Positions 37,001-48,534 of a stretch of 64,000 bases of DNA are shown piece after piece (position 1 is the first letter of the stretch; each line of letters starts with the position of its first letter). The DNA lies in assembly GCA_025449115.1 (NCBI GenBank), contig JAHLKC010000002.1, forward strand, positions 558,001 through 622,000, read 5' to 3'. Under the pieces are notes generated by a model. The model was not told the DNA's origin and did not search any database. It saw nothing but the letters and a program-made list of their open reading frames with translations. The stretch is from Chytridium lagenaria (lineage: Eukaryota > Chytridiomycota > Chytridiomycetes > Chytridiales > Chytridiaceae). The position numbers and the translations under genes are program-made.

Positions 37001-39081
37001 AAGGTACCATCCCTTTTTTTCCCATTCGCCTATATGCACTGGCTCACTTAAATAGATTTGGCTTAATGTCGACGAAACCTTTACCGATAAAGGCGCCGAA
37101 GAGTTTGTCCAAATTCCTCTCGACTTCTATCCCCTATGTAAAATTGCCTCATAAGCTTTTCTAACGCCTCCAAGCTTTCCTTCTGAGCCGCGGCGTCATC
37201 TTTGGAGTCGAACAACGTTTATCCCTCCGCAATCCCCTTCAATGTCCTCTTTACCGTATTGAAACTAAGGTACTTTGCCCTCTGAACCCATTTAACATTG
37301 TTAGACACACTTATTTTTACCGGCAATTATTCGGTATTTAATTAGCAGGAATCGGGAGGAGATGGCGTTGAAGTTTGCGAAACAGTATGGGGATATGGAA
37401 TATTTCTATCATTCGTTGGAGATTCTTCTACATCAGGTTTTAGATGAGGAGGCAGAGAGTTATTTGGGGTTTGCAGAGGGTACGTCTCAAATTTCTAATA
37501 TATTTTCATCTCTCCTATGCCTGTTTCTAACCTTTCTTTCAATCCTATTTTGGGTATTTATATGTACTTGTTAGGCGCCATCCTCCCCCGCCTCGCTAAA
37601 TTCCTCGAGAACTTCCCCAACTACCTCGATGTCATTGTTCAATGTGCTCGTAAAACCGAAGTATCCGTATGGGAATACTTTTTCTCAATTGTTGGTGACG
37701 CCAAAGTGTTATTTGAGGTAAGTTCCAACACTCCTTCCTTACCTGTTGACACTATTTTTTAGAAATGCCTAGTGGCTGGATCGTTGAGGACCGCGACGTC
37801 GTATCTTATTATTATTCAAACTTTGGAGCCGATCAGTGTTAGCGGAAAGGTTGGAGTTTGTTTTTTTTTTCTTTTTTTTTTTTTTTTTTTTTTTTTTGGT
37901 AGAGTGTGTTGATGGTGTTCAAGATGGCGGTGGATCTTTTGGAGAAGGCGTTTGACTTGGAGGATTTCGAGGTAATTTACATCTAATTATGGGAGCTTTT
38001 GGTTTAGTCATGTGCATATATTTAAAGTTGTGTTTAGATTGGTAAAGAGCTCATCAGGTTCTTCTCGTCCATCGAAGGTATGCACTTCAAGTTTTTTTTC
38101 TTTTTAACGTTTATAGGTACTGACGGTGCAACGCTTAACGATATGATTAAAAACACTGTCATGAAATATTCTATATCCGACCTTGACATCGTCCCGGCCA
38201 CTACCCTTCTGACTCGAAAACCGATAATGCTTTGGTTTGCAACCCGTAACTTTACATTTCTAACAGAATGAAAAGTACCACTTGGATATTCTCTTGAGCA
38301 AACACGCACGAAAGCTTCTTGAAAAGCTGAGGATAAAGGCCCTAGGTCGGTTTTCACGGTTATTGACGTTCCCTGTTGTGCGGTGGTTGAAACGCGAAAG
38401 GTAGCATTTCTGAAATGTAATCTACTTTAACTCTTCAGGAATCGATCTGCTATGATTAATCAATGGAGTGTTGTCTTAATGGACCTTCACGATCAGTTTT
38501 CAATCCCTCTTCCACGTTCGTCCCTTTCCCTCCTATTTAATCTAATATTTTCAGATGATTACTTGAACACCGTTTCAGCCTTATATAGACAAACGTCAGG
38601 AAAGCGGAGACAGACGTATTCAGCGATTGTATTGGACGAGGGAGTGAAAAAACCACCGAAGATTGTAACGGATGTTGGCGGAGCATCTGGTCCGAAATCT
38701 GCGCCGCCGGATGTGAGTCTTGTTGTTCGGGATTTGATTGTGGATTCGAAACGGATGAGTGGGACAGCGAAGACAGCGTTTCAAAAGGATGATTTGGAGG
38801 AGATAAGGTAATGCTTTTCCTTTTTTATTACTTCATTCACGCTTTATTGTTTAGCTACCTTATCGATTGTAACTAAGGAAGCTTTGTGTTATCCTTGGAC
38901 TCTCCTTCTTGCATCTCTTATTATGGACACGCATATAATTTTGGATGTGTTTGATAAAGCACCAGAGTTAGTGATGCAGTGGCGGACGGCGTTATTAGGG
39001 AGTGGGGCAAAGGGGTATGAAGAGCTTGTGAATGTTGTAGATGAGACTATGAGGGAGAGTAGGGGTTCGTCGCAAGATTGA
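34007..39081 (+). CDS. RIC1: RIC1, subunit of the Ric1-Rgp1 Rab6/Ypt6 exchange factor
   Basis: RIC1 with RGP1 activates Rab6/Ypt6 at the Golgi for retrograde vesicle fusion. An ATG at 34007 gives MFLSGPFKTLLP, like the family start; the main frame continues from 34017 with an acidic insert rich in Asp. WD-type N-terminal motifs are NIVYLWCTR, WRPDSTAFVVM, PCITIRFKMALEIDT and GPVHSLLWSSDCSTLAVVG, followed by FSIWSVFGRLITSSLSDDG. Further blades include YISGNWPIR, IAGRRGLAHYNTVSNKWKLF and GILWFDDIIIAS. The C-terminal helical RIC1 domain is clear: KFAKQYGDMEYFYHSLEILL, HQVLDEEAES, AILPRLAKFLENFPNYL, DVIVQCARKTEVSVWEYFF and SYLIIIQTLEPIS. The end is at 39081. More than fifteen short introns break the gene, one with a long poly-T. 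Elongator subunit 1 was considered, but the C-terminal helical block fits RIC1 only. Confidence 0.87.
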
Positions 39082-39267
39082 GAATTATAATTACCTTTTG
39101 GGTGTCACATAATTAAATAGAAACGCGCAGGTTTAAAATAAATGAAGACATTATTAAAGTCCAGGGAAGTATTACGAGAGAAACGCATAAGTGCAATATA
39201 TTACGATATCTGAATTATTTCACCCGAGTCCAACTTCCCATTACATATCTCCACACACAGATCAAAA

Positions 39268-42200
39268 TCACGTCCCCGCCAACTTCGCCACTGTCACCCT
39301 CATATCTGGCCTCACATCCGAATTTCCCACATTCCGCACCTGTATGGCATGGTTTGGGTGCATAGACGCAGTATGCTGTAAAAATGCATTCAACTCGGGC
39401 GCCTCAATCACCAACAAGTCCTCCTCTTTCGGCAAAATAGTTGAAATATCTTTCAACCTAGTCTGCTCCGTCTTCATCGATTTACTTAGATCATTCATCC
39501 TCCGATCCCTTAATTTCATGGCCTCTAGTTTTTCCAAAACGCGCTCTGCCGAACGTTTGTCAATGCGACTTTGCATGCGCTCAAATTCGAGACGGAGACG
39601 ACGCTCAGCGTGAAGATTGTACGGAGATCGTAGCAGTGCATCTCAAATTGTTCACGATTGTAAGTTTCAGCTTCCAGAGCTGCTTTGGTATCTGCGAGTT
39701 CTTGCTCGAGAGCCTCAACGCGAGCGCGCAATGATTTACAAAGATCGTTGAGCTTCTTCTCCTCTTCTTGAAGAAGGTAAAGAGTTGACGTCAAATGTTG
39801 GATTTGTTCCGTCTTCTCCTTGATAACAGTTGACGCTTCCGCTTGCTCCTGCGCAATGGTTTGTTTAAGTTCTTCAATCTTTATCAAGACAGAATCAAGA
39901 TGGATCTTCATTTGATTACGGTCGTTGACGGCGGCCGCTTGGCTTTCTGTTAGCGACGCGTTTTCATTCTTCAACGCAACAATTTCTGCCCGGATCCTGG
40001 AATCCTCTTCCTCCAAGGCAGCCTGTTTCTTCATGAGCTGATCCTGCTTCATCGATAACTCAACGTTATGCTCAATCAGCAACGTCTGCTTACTCTCCAA
40101 GCTCTTATGTTCAGACGTGAGCAAATTATGCGCCGCATGCAATTCAAACAACTCCTGTCTCAATCCCGTCTCAGTCCCCGAACTCATCTCTTTGTGCGCA
40201 TCAAACTGTTTCCTCAATTCATCATAATCCTCCTCCTTCTTCTTCAGATCCGCTCTGACGAGTCGAATCTTATCCGTCAACAACCTCTTATCATTCGCCA
40301 GATTCACTTTAGCAGCATTCAGTTTCTCTACTTGCTCCTCCAACGATGTTGCGTTCTTCACTCGTCCTTTTGACTTGCGCGAGCTCAAACGAGAGAATGT
40401 TCACATTCGCGAGTTCACGGTCAAGATTGTTCTGTAGATCTGTCACCTGGAACATCAACTGCTCCTTCTGTTCTTGAAGTTTCCGTATACTCTTTGCGTC
40501 CTCACTTTTATGATTCTGAAGTTCCGTGATTTTATCTTCCCGCATGGATACTTCTTTATCGTGTTTCTGCACAGCTGAGCGGAACGCATTCTCAAGTTGA
40601 TCTTTAGCCCTCGTCACACTTTTCAGCGCGTTCGTCAACTTTTCATTCTCGTTACGGGATATTTTCAACGCAACCTCCAAATCCTTTTTCGCACCAGCCG
40701 TGATCTCCAACTCTCTCATTAAATCTCCAGCCTTATTTTCAAGCTCGTATTTCGTTTGCTCTTGAAGACGCGCGAGGTCCCGCAATTCACGTTCAATGTG
40801 ATCCGCATGCATTGTTTTGGCTTCCAAAGAAACTTTCAACATTTGGTTCTCCTTCACCAACGCGTCCAATTCAGATGTCAACTTGACGTTCAAATCTTCA
40901 GCAATACGTTTCGCCTCTCCAGTGATGTTAAACTGCACCACAATTTCCTCAAGCTCAAACTCGAGTTCCTTGACACGAATCTGGGACCCTGAGAGTTCAT
41001 GAGATGTTCTCTCAAAGTCTCGGGAGAGTTTATCAAGGTTACGTTGGAGGATCTCGTTGCGGCTTATGATGGAATCTGAACCGTGTTCGGCTTCTTTTTT
41101 CAAACGGGCAATGGTTTCACTCATCACGAGAAATTCACGGAAGGAATCGTGGAGCTTGGATTTGAGCGTAGCTTTTTGGGACTCGACTTCTGTGATCTTT
41201 GTATCTTTTTGACGGCCCTCTTCCTTGATTTCCTCCATTTGTACAAGAAGCTAGTGACAGAATGTGAGAAAAAAAAAAGTGTAAACCCAATCAAGGTATG
41301 CTAGAGATAAAGAAAAGTACCATTCGCTTCTCCTCTTCCGAGTTGATTAGAAACGCCATAAGCGATGACATTTCAGCTTTAAGGTACCTCACATCCTGCT
41401 GCAACCTCGCACTCTCATTTACCTGCCACTCCTCCGCATACATGTAATACCTCATCGACCTATTTAACGCCACCTTTAACTTCTCAACATTTGTATGCTC
41501 CCTCTTCTCCCCAACAGTACGATCATACAAGCGTTCTCTCAACGCCCTTATTTCCTTGTCTTTTGCTTCCAGCGTGCGCTTATAGAGCGCCCCAGAGAAA
41601 AAGCGCGGTGCAGAAGATTTCTCAGCAGCCGCGGCTGCTGCCTTTGTCTGATAAAAGACGTGGCGGTCTCGTGAGATTTTCTGGGAAAAGTCGTTGGAGA
41701 TGGTGTTAAGTTTTTCAGTGGGGTCGCGGATGATTTCAAAATATGGAGGATCACTCAACCGTGTCCCATCTTGAATCTCATCGATTTGATGGATAGATTC
41801 AAGGAGAGGGACAATGTTTGGATCTTTTGGAGAGGTGTTGGCGTGTTGGGAAAGACAGTGGTCAAAGGCGGTCATGAGAGAACTTTGGCATTGTTTGCAG
41901 ACGCGAAGAGAGACGAGCATGGGGTCTTGCGTTTGAGGGTTCTCTGGGAAGATTTCTGATGTTTCGTCTTCGGCTGGAATGTTTTCTTCGGGTTTGGGTG
42001 TGCGAGGTTGGTGGGACATGGAGCGGGAGTGGTTGTGATGGGAGGTGTGATGGAGGAGCTGGGAGCTGGGTGGACGGTGGTGGTGATGATGGGTATAGTT
42101 TTCTGGTGGAGCGATGGGAGGGAGGGGCGAGTGACTGATAAAGTTTTCTGTCCAGTGGGGCTTGGGTTGATGGGAGGTTCCTTGAACGGCATTTTTGTCT

Positions 42201-42376
42201 ACTGGTAGAGGAGATGTGGACTGCGCGGCAACTTCTGCTTGATGTTGGTGGACCATTGCTAAAACGGCTTGAGGGAACGATTTGAAGGGGTTTGAAACTA
42301 TGCCGCTTTCTGGAACGTCAACGTGAGATGGTGCATCTGCAGGGGCATGCTTGATCCCCGCAGCGACGTCTTTCAT
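39268..42376 (-). CDS. Long coiled-coil protein, unrecognised
   Basis: Start ATG at 42376. The N-terminal 200 residues are Pro/His-rich and disordered (a THHHHHRPPSSQ-like run near 42080). A small conserved-looking block follows with LRVCKQCQSSLMTAFDHCL and PPYFEIIRDPTEKLNTI. From about residue 290 to near the end the protein is almost unbroken coiled coil in heptads (EKDKEIRALRERLYD-like, SRDFERTSHELSGSQIRVKE, LEEQVEKLNAAKVNLANDK). The C-terminal segment is short and globular (LPKEEDLLVIEAPELNAFLQ, ending VTVAKLAGT at 39268). Few introns are seen: one near 41250-41330 and possible ones near 40385 and 39580. Size and shape resemble centrosomal, basal-body or tethering proteins, but I recognise no family signature. 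The CxxC (KQCQSS) near 41900 does not form a clear zinc finger. Confidence 0.7.
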
Positions 42377-42466
42377 TGTAGAGTCGCTTCAGATGCTGGT
42401 TTCGAAAGGGATTGCCATGAACCCAATATTCGAAAGATTGCCAATCCTTTCCTTCTATCCCCCATC
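42377..42466. promoter_or_regulatory. Very short divergent promoter
   Basis: Only 90 bp separate the start of the coiled-coil gene (minus) from the first in-frame ATG cluster of the PB1-like gene (plus). If both starts are right, the two genes share one bidirectional promoter, or the 5' untranslated region of one overlaps the other. No named motif was recognised. Confidence 0.4.
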
Positions 42467-43739
42467 ATGATGATGATGGGAGACGTGCATGCGAATTCGG
42501 CGAAGGGTGACGTGTGGGTCAAGGTTTTTCTGCATGACCGTGTTGAGGTGTTGCTTGTCAGCCAGTTTGTGACATACAAAGAGTTTAGGGCAATTGTGTT
42601 GGGTGCAGTCGAGCTGGAGGATCGCGATGAGCATTATCCATCACGGTCGAGGAGGAGCGCACATGATGGTAGAAGTTCTGGTCGCGAGCGTCTTGAGCAG
42701 CTGGATGGAGGGAATGAGGACGATGAGGAGAAGGAAGAGGAAGGCATTTCCATGGAGTTTATGGACGCTGATGGTTACAGGTCACCCATAAAGGACCAAC
42801 AATCGCTCGAAATTGCCTTTTCTCTCTTTAACCTCCTTAAAAGAAGTTTTTTTCACGTTTTCGTCACTGCAAAAAGTACTAGACAGTTGGAATAATAACT
42901 CCCTCTTAACGTCCCTTTTCCCTTTTCAAAGATATACCTAAAAAAGCTGCGCCAAATAATCACGTATTGCTTTCAACACGACGGAAACGCTCTCAATCAA
43001 AACCAAAGCCCATCTTCTGCCCGACTTCGCAAAGGTCGACAATGTCTTCATATGTGCAAAACGGAAGCATTGGTCCACCTTCATTCTTCACGACCTCTTC
43101 AGACTTTATATCATTCAAACGGGACCGGACCTTGGTCACTATGAGCCCGCAGCCACACGGCCTCTTTGAGAAACGCCAGCACGTTACAGGAAGTGCAGCA
43201 TTCTGGATGCCAAGCATATTTCTAGAGAGGCCGAGGTTGAGGCGGTCAGACGCGCCGAGGAGATGCGGTCTAAAACTAGACAAGTGATGAGACAGGAGAT
43301 GGACATTCAAAGAAGTTTGAAGAGGAGAGAACCTCCGCTCGAGAATGCATGGCGGACTCGTATGCAGACTGTGACTGCGATAAGAATGCCGCCACCAGCT
43401 AGCAGGACTGTGGCTTTGACGGACACGACCATGAAAGCCCTCTTAAATCGACCTGTAGCTAAAGACACGTCGACGATTAGACTCTTATCCTCCTCCAGAC
43501 CCGTGGCGTTGATGAAGGAGAATAGTAAACAGCCGCCACCACAAGTATTGAAAGGCGCGTTCTGCAAGCAAAATGGAATAACCAGTTGGTCAAGAACAGC
43601 GTCAACAATATAGAACCCAAATCCATCCAACATTTTTCAACTGGCACAACTCCCTCTGCAGCAAAGAATAGAACACGCATCAAGTGCTCTATGGCAGCAT
43701 CCGAAGCAGCGTTTTTATCGTCAGTACCTCAGAGAATAG
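42467..43739 (+). CDS. Protein with a PB1-like N-terminal domain
   Basis: The conserved part begins after four Met codons at 42467: VWVKVFLHDRVEVLLVSQFV, TYKEFRAIVLGAVEL and, after an acidic/Arg-rich insert, MEFMDADGYRSPIKDQQSLE. The pattern of strand, helix, acidic-D-x-D-G loop and a final helix is like a type I PB1 domain, a heterodimerisation module used in NADPH-oxidase, polarity and autophagy adaptors. Downstream the frame changes more than once: an exon-like stretch at 43030-43170 (CAKRKHWSTFILHDLFRLY) and then a helical, basic region (EAEVEAVRRAEEMRSKTRQ) running to 43613. The last stretch (about 43620-43739) reads FQLAQLPLQQRIEHASSALW. Exon joins are uncertain and the stop could instead be near 43780. 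It is a hypothetical protein beyond the PB1 suggestion. Confidence 0.5.
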
Positions 43740-43779
43740 AAGTTATCACGGGACGAATCAAAGCAAAATTAAAAAAATA

Positions 43780-44456
43780 ATAAATACATAATACGTATTT
43801 ACATAGATACCAAAGGTGATGGAGACTCTATAAAGTTGAAACCTGCTGTATCTGTACCTAAAATAGGTAATAATAGAACCCTTTGGAAGTTAAGAGTATC
43901 TACCTCATTTTACAGTGTATTTATTAATTACATATTAAATATTTATTTGATTACGAATTCGGCATTTACGGCACTCATTCAGTGACATTCACTCATTTAT
44001 TCATTCATTCATTTATTTATTTAATAATGACGCAACTATGATGATATGTACTGATGACGGTGCTCACCAATAAATTTATTTTTGATAATAATTTTTTATT
44101 ATTTAATTTTTGGCTTGGATTCATTCATTCTATATTCATTATATAAATATAATAAATAAATATTCCCTCATCCATCCATCCAGATTCCATCCTGTCTCAT
44201 CCTTCTTCCTTTTCAGCCCACCACCCTCCCATCCACTCACACACACACACACACACACTCACACACACACCCTCTGCAATTCTATTTTTCTTTTTGTCAT
44301 CATCATCGTCATCATCATCGAACTACGGCTCACCTCGTCATCCTTATCAACGCGATCATCACTGTGCAATCCAATCTCTTCAGTTTCAGAACCCATCAAA
44401 CTCATTGCAACTACTCACACCACACGTAAAAACTCACACACATACCATCAGCATAA
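43780..44456. repeat. AT-rich intergenic region with simple repeats
   Basis: The region upstream of GPD1 is strongly AT-rich. It has (ATTC)n/(ATTT)n runs near 43975-44025, a (CA)n tract near 44237-44270 and CATCAT repeats near 44297-44322. The CA and CAT tracts lie within about 220 bp of the start codon, so they may be in the promoter or 5' leader. No gene was recognised. Confidence 0.6.
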
Positions 44457-45973
44457 ATGGCATCAGGATTCAGGGAAAAAGTCTGCCTGTGAGTTTCTTT
44501 CCATGTCTCTGATCGTCATCCAGCTGGAGACACTGCTTTCGACACCCATCGCAGCCTCGTTATTAGCATTAGCTCAACCATAAGACTACAAACTAACCAT
44601 TATCCATTTGTTCTCATCCTCTTAACTTGCTTCGTCTCCAGCATCGGAAGTGGTAACTGGGGTAGCGTTATCGCAAAGATTGTCGGGAATAATGTCAAAC
44701 ACTTTCCTGAGTTCGACAAGGAAGTCCGCATGGTAAGTCACCATTCATAATTTGCTTTTCCACTAGTCTACCATCACATTGGTTTTTTCCTCCGAAACTA
44801 ATGTGTGCAATAGTGGGTCTTTGAAGAAGTAGTGGACGGCCAAAAGCTTACCGATATTATCAACACGCGCCACGAGAACGTCAAATACCGTATGTTTTAA
44901 ATCTCCCTTGTCTTTTATTTACAGACAACAAAAACTCATTGAACATCTTGCAGTCCCCAACGTCAAACTCCCCGAAAATGTCGTCGCCCACCCTATGGTC
45001 CTTAAAGCCATCGAGAATGCTACCCTCCTCGTCTTCGTCATTCCCATCAGGTATTACATTTCTCTACTTCTTAATCTAACCCGAAAAGTTCGTCAAAGGT
45101 ATTTGCGAGCAACTCAAAGGCAAAACCCCCCCCAGGCCCGCGCCATCTCTCTTATCAAGGGTGTCGATGTAGCTCAAAGCGGTCTCCAACTTATCTCAGA
45201 CGTCATTAAAGATTCGCTCAGCATGGATGTGTCAGTCTTGATGGGCGCCAACATTGCTTCAGAAGTTGGGATGGAATACTTTTGCGAGACGACTGTCGGG
45301 TACAGCATTGAGAGGAACGGGCTGATTTGGAAAAAAGATTTTCGCGACCCCCTATTTCAAGGTTGCTGCTGTTCGTGAGTGACCACCATCCCATCCCGTA
45401 CTTTGGGTTTATACTATTTGCCTGATCTAAACTTTGGCCCTCTTTTCTTGCAGCGGATGTTGCTGGTGTGGAATTATGCGGTGCATTAAAGAACGTTGTC
45501 GCGATTGCTGCTGGACTTGTAGACGGTTTAAAATACGGTGAAAACACAAAAGCTGCTATTATCCGTATCGGTCTGATGGAGATGAGACGCTTTTCGAAAT
45601 CCCAATACGAAGGAGTTAAAGACGAAACTTTTTTCGAGAGTTGTGGTGTAGCTGATGTAAGTCTTATCTTCCTGTCTTTCCTATGTGCTGTAATTTCTCA
45701 CACTTTAATTCCTAAACCCTTTCTTTAGGTCATCACCACATGTTTTGGCGGCCGTAACCGCAAAGTCGCCGAAGCACGCGTCACTACTGGCAAGTCCTTT
45801 GACGTTCTCGAAAAGGAGATGTTGAACGGCCAAAAGCTTCAAGGAACCCTCACTGCAAAGGAAGTCCATGAGATTCTTTTGCTGAAAGGAACTGTATCAG
45901 AGTACCCCTTTTCACAACTGTGTACAGGATATGTTACGAATCGTTACCTCCTAAGGCTATTGTGGAGATTTAA
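44457..45973 (+). CDS. GPD1: Glycerol-3-phosphate dehydrogenase, NAD+-dependent
   Basis: Cytosolic enzyme that reduces dihydroxyacetone phosphate to glycerol 3-phosphate, for lipid and osmolyte synthesis. The start [11 protein letters not shown] (44457) leads over an intron to the Rossmann loop [15 protein letters not shown]. Then come [90 protein letters not shown] (the substrate-binding Lys block), [29 protein letters not shown] and [20 protein letters not shown]. The last residues, KAIVEI, end at 45973. Short introns separate the exons. Three one-base frame breaks occur, at the C-run 45126-45133, the A-run 45331-45336 and the T-run 45909-45912. Everything else is well conserved, so assembly indels are more likely than a pseudogene. 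Confidence 0.88.
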
Positions 45974-46288
45974 GTTTTTTGTTTTGGTTTCATGCAACAT
46001 ATTATTCGCTTTACGTCCTTACTTTTTTAACGCTCCTTAACTTAAATTCTTTTTTGGTTTTTAGTGGTCCCATGTTTTGGGTCAATTATTGAAAAACATC
46101 TCTTTTCGCATCAATAACTCCGATTATCCACTCGTTTTATTTGCTGCTTCATTTCTTCGTCATTGCACTCAAATTTAGATATAAAGCGCGTCCATAAACA
46201 TTTCAGGTGTTACTTTCTTCAGTGTACAGTTGGCAAGCCTGTCCAGACTGATTTTTTTTTTTTTTTTTTTTGGTGACAATTTGACAGT

Positions 46289-48472
46289 ATGGACAACATC
46301 CAACCTACTGAAGGACGTGGTTCGGGCCGCAGAAGAGGAGGCCGTGACCGTGGGGGTGGCCGTGGGCGAGGCTCCCAAAACACCCGAGGAGTTCCTCACC
46401 CGTACCGTCGCCAAGGCGATGAGCGACCGGCATCAAGCCAAGGCGTAGCTACAGATGGATTTCCAAACGATGAGTTCCAAACCCAGACTGTTGCATCGCA
46501 TCGCCCTCCTCACGAACGAGGTGGTCGCGGGAATGGAAGGCCAAGCAGCAACAATAATTCACGTCAATTATCGCTGGAATCAATGTCGATTGATGAACCG
46601 GCATCACAATCCAATTTGGAAGGAGCGGCGGAGAAGAAGCCTGTCCATTTTAGTTCCATGCGGTTCAGCGACTTGGCGTCACAGGGCGTGCTCTGTGCAC
46701 CATCGTTCAAGGCGATTAATGAAGTCATAGGACATGAGTTCTTGACAGAAGTTCAGGAAAAGACCATCATGACGATCATCAATGGCGTGGATTGGTAAGT
46801 TGATCAATTTCAATTGTTAAAGTGAAGATAAATGAAAGCTTACCAACGGGAATAGTCTTGCTCAAGCTAAAACCGGGACAGGCAAGACTCTCGGCTTTCT
46901 CCTTCCCGTTATCGAAAACCTCCATCAGCGCTCGTTGCAAAACAAACGGTTGGAGTCAGCGGTCACGGTGTCCGTGTTGATTGTATCGCCAACCAGAGAG
47001 CTTGCTCAGCAAATCACGGCGGAGGCAACGGCATTACTCACGTTCCACCCGTTTAAAGTTCAATGCGTTGTTGGAGGCACCAACATGAAGGCCGAGGCTA
47101 AGCGTCTGAACTCAACAAACGAGCGAGTAGATATCCTGGTTGCGACTCCTGGTCGATTGCTTGACCACCTTCAAAACTCTGGGTTGAAATCAAACGTACA
47201 GAACTTGACGGCACTTATTTTGGACGAAGCGGATCAGTTGTTAGACCAAGGATTTAAGAAGGATATCGAATCGATTATAGGACATTTACCAAAGTACTCT
47301 CAGCGACCACGGCAGACACTATTGTTTTCAGCAACAATACTCCGAGTGTGCATGAGGTCGCAAAGTTGGCACTCCAGCCTTCCCACAAGTTTATTACAAC
47401 CGTCGCGCCGTCCGAATCGTCGACCCACGATCATGTTCCGCAGCATTCAATAATTGCAGACTGGAAAGATTCCTTGGCGGTGACGCTTGGTTTGATTCAA
47501 GAGATGATGAACGAGAACCCGAAAGCGTTTAAGATTATGGTATTCTTCCCAACGGCTAGGACGACGCAGTTGGCTGCGGAGATGATGAATCAAGGTGTTA
47601 ACGGGGTGGATGTTTATGAGATTCATAGCAGGAAGTCACAGTCGGTGCGGACAAAGGCCACGGAGGCGTTTAGGGTGGCGGAGAAAGGGATCATGTTTTC
47701 GTCGGATGTATCGGCGAGAGGAATGGATTTCCCCAACGTGACTGCTGTTTTGCAGGTTGGATTACCCTCTTCACGAGAGCAATGTGAGTTTTTCAACCTG
47801 TTTACTCTCACCTTTAACTCTACTGAGTTCTTTTCTTTTGTCCTTCTTTCATTCTTTATCATAATAATTTTTGGAATATGTTTGACTTGAATTGATTATA
47901 TTCATATACTTAGATGTCCATCGCCTCGGCAGAACTGCACGTGCAGGCGCTCAAGGCAAAGGCACCCTTATTCTCTCACCCGATGAATCCTTTTTTCTCG
48001 AAAACAGCTCAAAGATCTCCCCATAACCCCGCACCCCTCCACCCAACGTATAATGTCACGTCGAGAGGCTCTCATTGCACAGACGACGGAAGCATTGGCA
48101 AAAGTGTCGGAAGAGACCAAATCCATGGCGTACAAGGCGATGCTTGGATTCTATAAAGGCTTTGGCAAGGATATGCGATGGAGTAGTGAGAGGCTTGTTG
48201 AGGAGTGCAATGAGTATGTGGTGGAAGTGTTGGGGTGTCGGGAGGTGCCGGCTATTCCGAGGGACGCGTTGGGGAAGATGGGGTTGAGAGGCGTTAAAGG
48301 GATTGTTATTGAGGAAGGTGGAGGATATAGTGGCGGACGAGGTGGGGGACGAGGCGGTAGGGGTGGCCCCAGTGGCAGTGGCGGCGGTCGTGGCGGTCGT
48401 GGTGGTCGTGGTGGTGGTGGTGGTGGATTTGGCAGTAGGGGTAGAGGTAGGCCCGCGAGCAGGCAAGGATAA
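46289..48472 (+). CDS. MSS116: DEAD-box RNA helicase, Mss116-like
   Basis: ATP-dependent RNA helicase; the closest resemblance is to Mss116/CYT-19, mitochondrial chaperones of group I and II intron folding. A basic Arg/Gly-rich N-terminus (MDNIQPTEGRGSGRRRGG) has no clear amphipathic presequence. Motifs follow in order: Q-motif region FLTEVQEKTIM, motif I AKTGTGKT (after an intron), Ia PTRELAQQ, Ib ATPGRLLD, motif II DEAD in LILDEADQLLDQGF, motif III SAT, IV IMVFFPTART, V SSDVSARGMDFPNV, and VI in YVHRLGRTARAG, where an intron (47784-47913) ends just before. A C-terminal extension with KAMLGFYKGFGKDMRW leads to a long RGG tail (48320-48472). A one-base frame break lies near 47338 after SAT. 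The RGG tail is longer than usual for this group, and a nucleolar or cytosolic role cannot be excluded. Confidence 0.85.
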
Positions 48473-48534
48473 ATGAATTTATAGACATCAAAATTTCCTT
48501 TTTTGCTTAGTCCTAGTTCGTGATCATTGTTAAA

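Noticed and set aside
37860..37898. Poly-T tract as a retroposon tail in RIC1
   Set aside because: It sits inside an intron as part of a pyrimidine-rich 3' end, with no target duplication or adjacent element.
34007..39081. Elongator subunit Elp1 as an alternative for RIC1
   Set aside because: Both have WD N-termini, but the C-terminal blocks (LPRLAKFLENFPNYL, CARKTEVSVWEYFF) are those of the RIC1 helical domain.
1..48472. A horizontally acquired or biosynthetic gene cluster
   Set aside because: All recognised genes are ordinary eukaryotic housekeeping genes with introns, and no change in gene style is visible.
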